Shown here piece by piece: positions 58,469 through 64,000 of a stretch of DNA of 64,000 bases. The DNA comes from Lanius collurio (lineage: Eukaryota > Chordata > Aves > Passeriformes > Laniidae). The position numbers were made by a program, and so were the translations under genes. The stretch is from assembly GCA_020086605.1 (NCBI GenBank), contig JACBWW010000051.1:1214290-1278289 (forward strand), read 5' to 3'. The notes under the pieces are model-generated. The model ran no database searches, was not told the origin of the DNA, and was given only the letters and a program-made list of their open reading frames with translations. Numbering within the stretch: the stretch's first letter is position 1; each line of letters starts with the position of its first letter.

Positions 58469-60664
58469 AGACCAGAAGTGACAGAGACAGCGATAGTTTG
58501 CTGCCTACATACTTTGAAAACATGTTTATGTTTTTATACAGACTGAGTTTAGATTCCCATCTCCAAGGTCCATCCATGCTATTGCTTACGAGGTGTAGAA
58601 AGCAGGAAGCATTATTCTATGGTACAAGACTCCACTGGCATACTAGTAGATCAATCCAGCAAAGAAAAATTTAGCTGGATAAATTTCTTAAATTACAGTT
58701 AAAATTATGTGCAAGCAGAACTAATATGCTTGTTCTTCAGCTTAAAATCAAAGCTCTGCCTAGCAGTTAACACTCAGAACTGAAATGTGGATGTGCTCTC
58801 TGTCACCTCAAAGCCATTGACTCTACCACTTTTCATCAACCAGGAATTAGATACCCATCTTTCACATTGCTCCAGCACAGCCTTCAGGAAACACTCATCA
58901 TGTACAGTGGTGTTAGCAATACAAACATCCCACCATTCAACAGGCAGCAGCAATTGTGCTTGCATGGAGTTACTCTTTCACTTCATTTAATAATCTGCCA
59001 AGTCGTCTGCAGAGAGACCTCAGCTCACTGTTCTGCACCATTATTGGCTTCTGACTGCGGAGTTGCCAGACTCACTGGAGCACAAGCTTATGTAAAGCTG
59101 AGCAGACACAGAGAACAAACAAAAGTAGACTGGACAGAGTATCAGCAGATTCTCAAAACCATAACACCCAATTACATCATTATTTCTATTATTCAATCCA
59201 GTTCTTGTGCCACCTCAGCAAGCTATCTGTCTGGTTACAATCTTATCTTCACTGCTACATTAACTGCCCCAAAAACCTTGTCTCTAAATGCCCTATCGAA
59301 AAATCCTCAATTGGTAGAGAAGTCATACTTCAAAATACCACAACCATTCAAACACCTGCAACACCATACATTGTTCTCTCTCAAATCCATTTATATTACT
59401 CAATACTGAAAGCCAGTTAAGAAAATGTGGGTCTTATGTTAAGGCAAAGGGAGAGGAAATTATTCATCTAAATCTTGCATAACTGCTGCTGTGAAGCAGC
59501 CGCATGAGGATGTAGCAATTAAAAGTACAAGATTTAAGTGCATGTAAATAGATTTGATGGGTATCAAACTAAATGGTAAAATGAAACACTGTGTATGGAA
59601 AATAATCCTTCAGCAAAAAATTACTCTTCATTCTTGCAAAACTGGATCATTTGAAAATCTAGAAGACTTCTATCTAGAAAACTAGATACAGATTTGCAAA
59701 CTCTATTTGTCAAGTGAATGCATCTTACTCCCTTCAGCAGGTTGTCCTGATTTTCTTCAAAACTCAAAAATTCTTCTGGGGGAGGTTAAGTTAAAAATCC
59801 TCTATAAAAAAATGTCTCCATTTCACATTCTTTTCTCGTATTTTTCAGCCCTGAATTTATAAAAGTAATTCCACAACATATTCGCTGAAGCTCCTAATAT
59901 AAATACCCCAAATCTCACAGTCTGTAATGAATGTTACATTAAAGATGAGCAGGGACTGTGCAATCTGTGAGCCACCACTGCCCTCAACCGGGAGAAGACT
60001 GAATCTCATGTTCTACTGGGAAAGACTTTTAATTTTCCACACGATTGTATCATTAGTTTTGATACCATAGATATGAGAGTACGTACTGTTATTTACATTT
60101 TCCTTCAACTGTAAGGGTCCTCTCTCAACAAAGGAATTCCTTTTAGATCTCCAAGCAAAACAAGGAGAAAAACCTGCTAGTAAACCTAGGCAAGCAAACA
60201 AAAAATATCACCAGTCCAAGAAACCCACAGCATTTGCTTCCACCTGATTGATAACAAGTAATTTTAGTGCCAAATCCATCTACATACAAATGCAAACAAC
60301 CAAATATGCAGTGTAAGAATATCAAAAGCTGAAAACAACTGGGATTCAGATCAAATAGAAAGAGGTAATAGAACAAAAAATAGCGACAATGGGAATAGCT
60401 TAAATGTGCTCCACTGTTATTCATAAAGGCATAACTACTCAAATGTGGATGAAAAACCAACTTAAAGAGGGCAGAAGGACAAAAACTGCTATTGAACAGA
60501 TATGACTTCCCAAAAAAGCAGGGAAATGGAGTCGTGACAAGAAAAGCTTAATTAACCATAATTTAAACTGAATCGATGTGTCACAAACAATTAAGGAGCC
60601 AGATCAGTTTAAAAGAGCAGAAGGAATCTCATAGCTTTGACCCACTATGACAAAGAAACAGAAA
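58469..60664. other. AT-rich non-coding stretch
   Basis: No gene found. A plus-strand frame of about 180 codons (58867-59409) is the longest here. Its residue content gives no recognisable domain, and nothing suggests exon borders. Nothing else is seen. Confidence 0.5.
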
Positions 60665-60699
60665 AAAACCCAACCAACCAACCAACCAAAAAAACAACC
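60665..60699 (+). repeat. (CCAA)n microsatellite
   Basis: About four CCAA units flanked by A-runs, a simple repeat. Confidence 0.9.
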
Positions 60700-63600
60700 A
60701 ATATTGATCAAACGTTATTTTGCTCTCCTTTTAAGTAAATCACAGCCCTATCAAAATAATTCAGCATTTTAAACAATAATTTTGGCTGTTAACATTTTAT
60801 TTATAGCAAAAAAGCTATTTGAAATGCATTATTCCACAAAGCAGACATTCATACAGAGCATTCTGTGCCATTTAAGTTGATTTTTAAATACTCCCTACAG
60901 AAGCTGGAGTCACAATAATATTTTTAAGGAAAATATTTCGTTAGCTGTTTAGGCTAAATCAATCCCTAGCAGTAGCATTAAATATTTGCCTGTTTGTTCC
61001 TTCAATGCACTACTCATTTGGCCCTTTTAATGAAAAAAAAAAAAGCTAAGTCATCCCTTCTCAGACTGGTAGCCCAGTCCCTAAAACTGGCAGCAAATTC
61101 TGAGGCTCACAAGCTAAATTTTACTTGTTCAGTAATTAGTGCTGGTTTCCGCAGAAATTACTTGTCTCAGCTGTTTCAGATCTTGCAGTGGGAGGGTGAC
61201 ACAGGCAGAAGTCAGTGAGGCTGCTCACAAGCATTTATTTATTTAACCAAGGAAGAATGTTTTCCATGTTTTCAACAGCCGGCAGCTTTGGCCAGCTGTG
61301 AGCAGGTTGCAAGGCACTTACCCCCACTAAATGATTACTGAGTACTTCTAGGGCTGTTTGAGCCTCCAAGTGGTATTAGAGACCGCTGACCAAAAATCTT
61401 GGAACTCTATACACCATACTTTAGGAAAACTATGACAAAAATAAGTAGGGGCATGTACAGGTCAGAAGAGTAGCACTGGAGGGACTGCAGCATCTCTTTC
61501 AACTATCAAATTTACCTCTCTAGCCTATATATGAAAAACTAAAAAAATAGATTTCCTTTTCCCTCCTCTGGGACCCACTTTCCAAATGGGCAGCACCAGA
61601 CAATCAGCACAACAGGGCTCACGTTTACCTCAGAGACAGCACTGTCACTCCAGCTACATTTGTCTGACATTTTACATTCACACATTAGGAAACGATGACT
61701 ATTTCTGGACTGCAAAACACTGTCTGAAGGACAGACAGATTATATACTGTGAATTCTAAAGTGGCAGGTTGCTATGGTTTCCCACTGCAAGAAAAACATT
61801 CACTTCATTAGGTTATCTGAAGATCTCCACTAAAACCAAAAAAGGCCATCGGGGAAGCAGCCTGTCCTTTAATCACAGCTCTGCCTTTGTGAACATCAGT
61901 CCATTTTTCTCTTCAAACAGCATTTGAAAAGAAAAATGTAGTTCTGCATACAAACTGAAATATCCTGATGCTTCATATTCTGAGACAAGCTCTAACCACA
62001 GAATTGGCACAACAACATGGATACTGACTCACTTGCAAACTGCTGCACTGTAAAACTATGGTTTAGAAAAAGATATTCAACTCTTGATTATTTAAACTAC
62101 TACCTGAACTACTTAACTCATTTGGTAAATCACATTAGGAATTAGCAGACCCTCTTTTCTTGAAAGTAAGACACAGATAACAGGACAAACTATTTCTTCT
62201 TTAAAAAGACACAAACCCAGCCAAGGCAAATTCCCATGACCAGGTATCACCTTGTTTCTGGTTGTGGCAGGAATAATGTCTGCAAGTTACTTTTTTTCCC
62301 CCAACAATATTTTCTGTGTATTTTTTCTTATCTCCAAGTTCGATGTGATCTATTAAACAAAAATTACATGCTCACACCATCTCTTTGGGCTCAACAGCGA
62401 AGCAAGGTGCCAAAGATCCTCAGGTACAGCTTTTAGCAAACTGTTTTCTACCATTGAGAACTCCTGAGCTCTCAATTAGTGTTTTAAGTTAACATTCATT
62501 TGGGATTTATCAAAATTTTCATTTCTTTAAAAGAAAAAAAAGTGTGCAAGCAATTGACTTCTTAATATTTTTTTCTTAACAAAAAAAGTCAAAGCATGTA
62601 TTTCTGTCATGTCAAGTCTCAGCTTAGAGGGCTCACCAACTGTTATTCCAGAGTAGTCAGGAACAATGATGTCATTATCAGTAAGCCTAAAGCAAATGCA
62701 CAGCACCCACACAACTATTGGAAACATTCAGTCCATAAGCAAAAAAAAAGATTAAAATATTGAAACATGAAGCATGACTTTGTACAGTCTTGTAATGACT
62801 CAAGTATTTCTAACAGTTCTTTCTGAAGGAAGCTGATGCAGTCCCCAGGCTGCTCCTCTCAGGGTGATTAACAAAAACACACAGTTTTGCAGGTTTATTA
62901 ATCATCACAAGTGCCTGGTCTCAGCTTTCCCTGTCTGTTCAACAAATTACCCTGTATTCCAAATCCAGCTGACATGACTTTTCCTAGAAAAACAGTCCTG
63001 AATCTTCTCAAAGTGGGAGAAAACACCTGGCTGAAAATTATCAGCTTAGAAGATATAACCACGAAGAGTACAGGACTGCTGCTAGTTTTACGTTTACACT
63101 GCAGATCCATGATTTTAAACCCCATCCACACACTCTTCCTGTAGGGCAGCTAACTACACACCAGTCCTATCCATAATGCTTGCTGTTGCTCTCAACAAAG
63201 GTGGGGGAAAGCAGTGTTTCCTGATTTTCCTGAGTGAATTCAATATAAATACTTTTGGGGTAAAAGATTATTTTTAAAATCAATGCATCTCAAAAATAGC
63301 TCAGAGAGATCACATAAGCAAGCATATAGACCAGATACAGACAGCATAGACATTACATATTATTCCAATGCAGTAATAAAGAGCTATTAGACTGCCATTA
63401 TCCCTATCCAACACAGGGGTTTGGGCATTATCTTTGCAGTCAAGGTAGGGAAACATCTAACAGTCTCCTCAACCTGGCAATTTCACACAGTATACAGAAA
63501 TAAGTTTTCTAGTTTGAAAAAAAAAGATATCCTGTTATTACCATGTAATTCTTACTTTTTAAGAAAATAGAGAGAGAAGAAGGCATTAAGCAGATAAAAC

Positions 63601-63777
63601 AGTTTGACCAAGTTCAGTGTAACAATATCAATAGGTAATTGCAACGCCTAAATTCTTTCCAGGTTTTGGTATTTATGAAAAGTTTTACAATCTCCATGGT
63701 CTGACAAAGTGTCATTCTCTCGATTTATGGCAAGGAAAGGCAGAGCTCACTCCTTATTTTTTTTTTTTTTGCTTGTA
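60700..63777. other. AT-rich non-coding stretch
   Basis: No gene. The segment 60720-60900 is rich in TTAAAC and AATAATTT-type cores in unique sequence, a texture that could mark a conserved non-coding element. A 14-T run (63757-63770) abuts the N at 63778. Confidence 0.5.
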
Positions 63778-63778
63778 N

Positions 63779-64000
63779 GGGGCTGAGGGCATGAGGGCGG
63801 TGCACAGGCGGGACTAGAGAATGAGCACCAATGGGGAAGCTCTGGGGGAGTGGTGAGGGGCCAATGGGGAGAACAGGGAGGGGAAAACCTTCTAAGGTAT
63901 GAAACATATAAGGTAGCAAGGGGGTGCAGCGGCCACGAGCCAAGCAAGGGAGCAGAGCTGGGGTATATTAACATAGCCGGGCAAAGCATTGTGGGGGATG
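63779..64000 (-). mobile_element. Partial ERV LTR, minus strand, near-identical to the one at 57.85 kb
   Basis: The 222 bases are the reverse complement of 57863-58084 with only two substitutions seen and no indels. The element continues past the right edge (its TGACC start is not reached). On the left it stops exactly at an undetermined base (63778), where the TATA, R and U5 parts should follow. The sequence left of the N (a T-run and then AAGGAGTGAGC in reverse) is unlike the other copy, so the truncation may be real or an assembly gap. Confidence 0.8.

Noticed and set aside
58069..58674. Cys/Val- and His/Thr-rich frames on both strands
   Set aside because: Direct translation of the TG microsatellite in different frames.

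Overview
The window looks like a stretch of vertebrate nuclear DNA, most probably from a bird. It is AT-rich throughout and has many short A and T homopolymers. It carries two old fragments that read as the 3' part of the CR1 LINE family, which is typical of birds and other sauropsids, and several endogenous-retrovirus (ERV) LTR-like elements with the CCAAT/TATA/poly(A) layout of avian LTRs. A passerine is my guess from the abundance and style of the LTRs; it is not demonstrated.

I find no protein-coding gene or exon I can defend. The open frames are short, or they come from LTRs, simple repeats and the minisatellite. No tRNA, rRNA, CRISPR or bacterial-type feature is visible. The window is therefore best read as a gene desert or the inside of a large intron.

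Layout: 1-7.1 kb is plain AT-rich DNA with one isolated CCAAT/TATA pair near 1.06-1.11 kb. An LTR-like element lies at about 7.13-7.42 kb, followed by a long frame broken by a single stop (7.52-8.15 kb). From 8.2 to 25.3 kb there is mostly unannotated sequence with a 57-bp tandem duplication (12.0 kb), two perfect hairpins (17.1 and 23.0 kb), an A/C-only tract (24.1 kb) and a pair of similar 62-bp segments 4.9 kb apart (19.4 and 24.3 kb). From 25.3 to 32.4 kb there is a dense ERV cluster: a minus-strand LTR-like copy whose interior holds a minisatellite of about 1.05 kb with 28-bp units (26.4-27.4 kb), a related plus-strand copy of about 1.34 kb (28.6-29.9 kb), another minus-strand LTR (30.2-30.8 kb) and a plus-strand solo LTR (32.0-32.4 kb). 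Further out are a CR1 fragment (33.8-34.1 kb), a minus-strand LTR with an octamer hairpin (36.8-37.2 kb), a CpG-richer patch (39.4-39.8 kb), a second CR1 fragment (43.55-43.67 kb), an LTR at 45.0-45.5 kb and an LTR with a TG microsatellite at 57.85-58.47 kb. A 99%-identical inverted copy of that last LTR runs off the right edge (63.78-64.0 kb), next to an unresolved base.

No multi-gene system is visible. The strongest unusual object is the homogeneous minisatellite inside the LTR. Each of its units contains a perfect short inverted repeat, and its unit length changes from 28 to 26 bp near one end.
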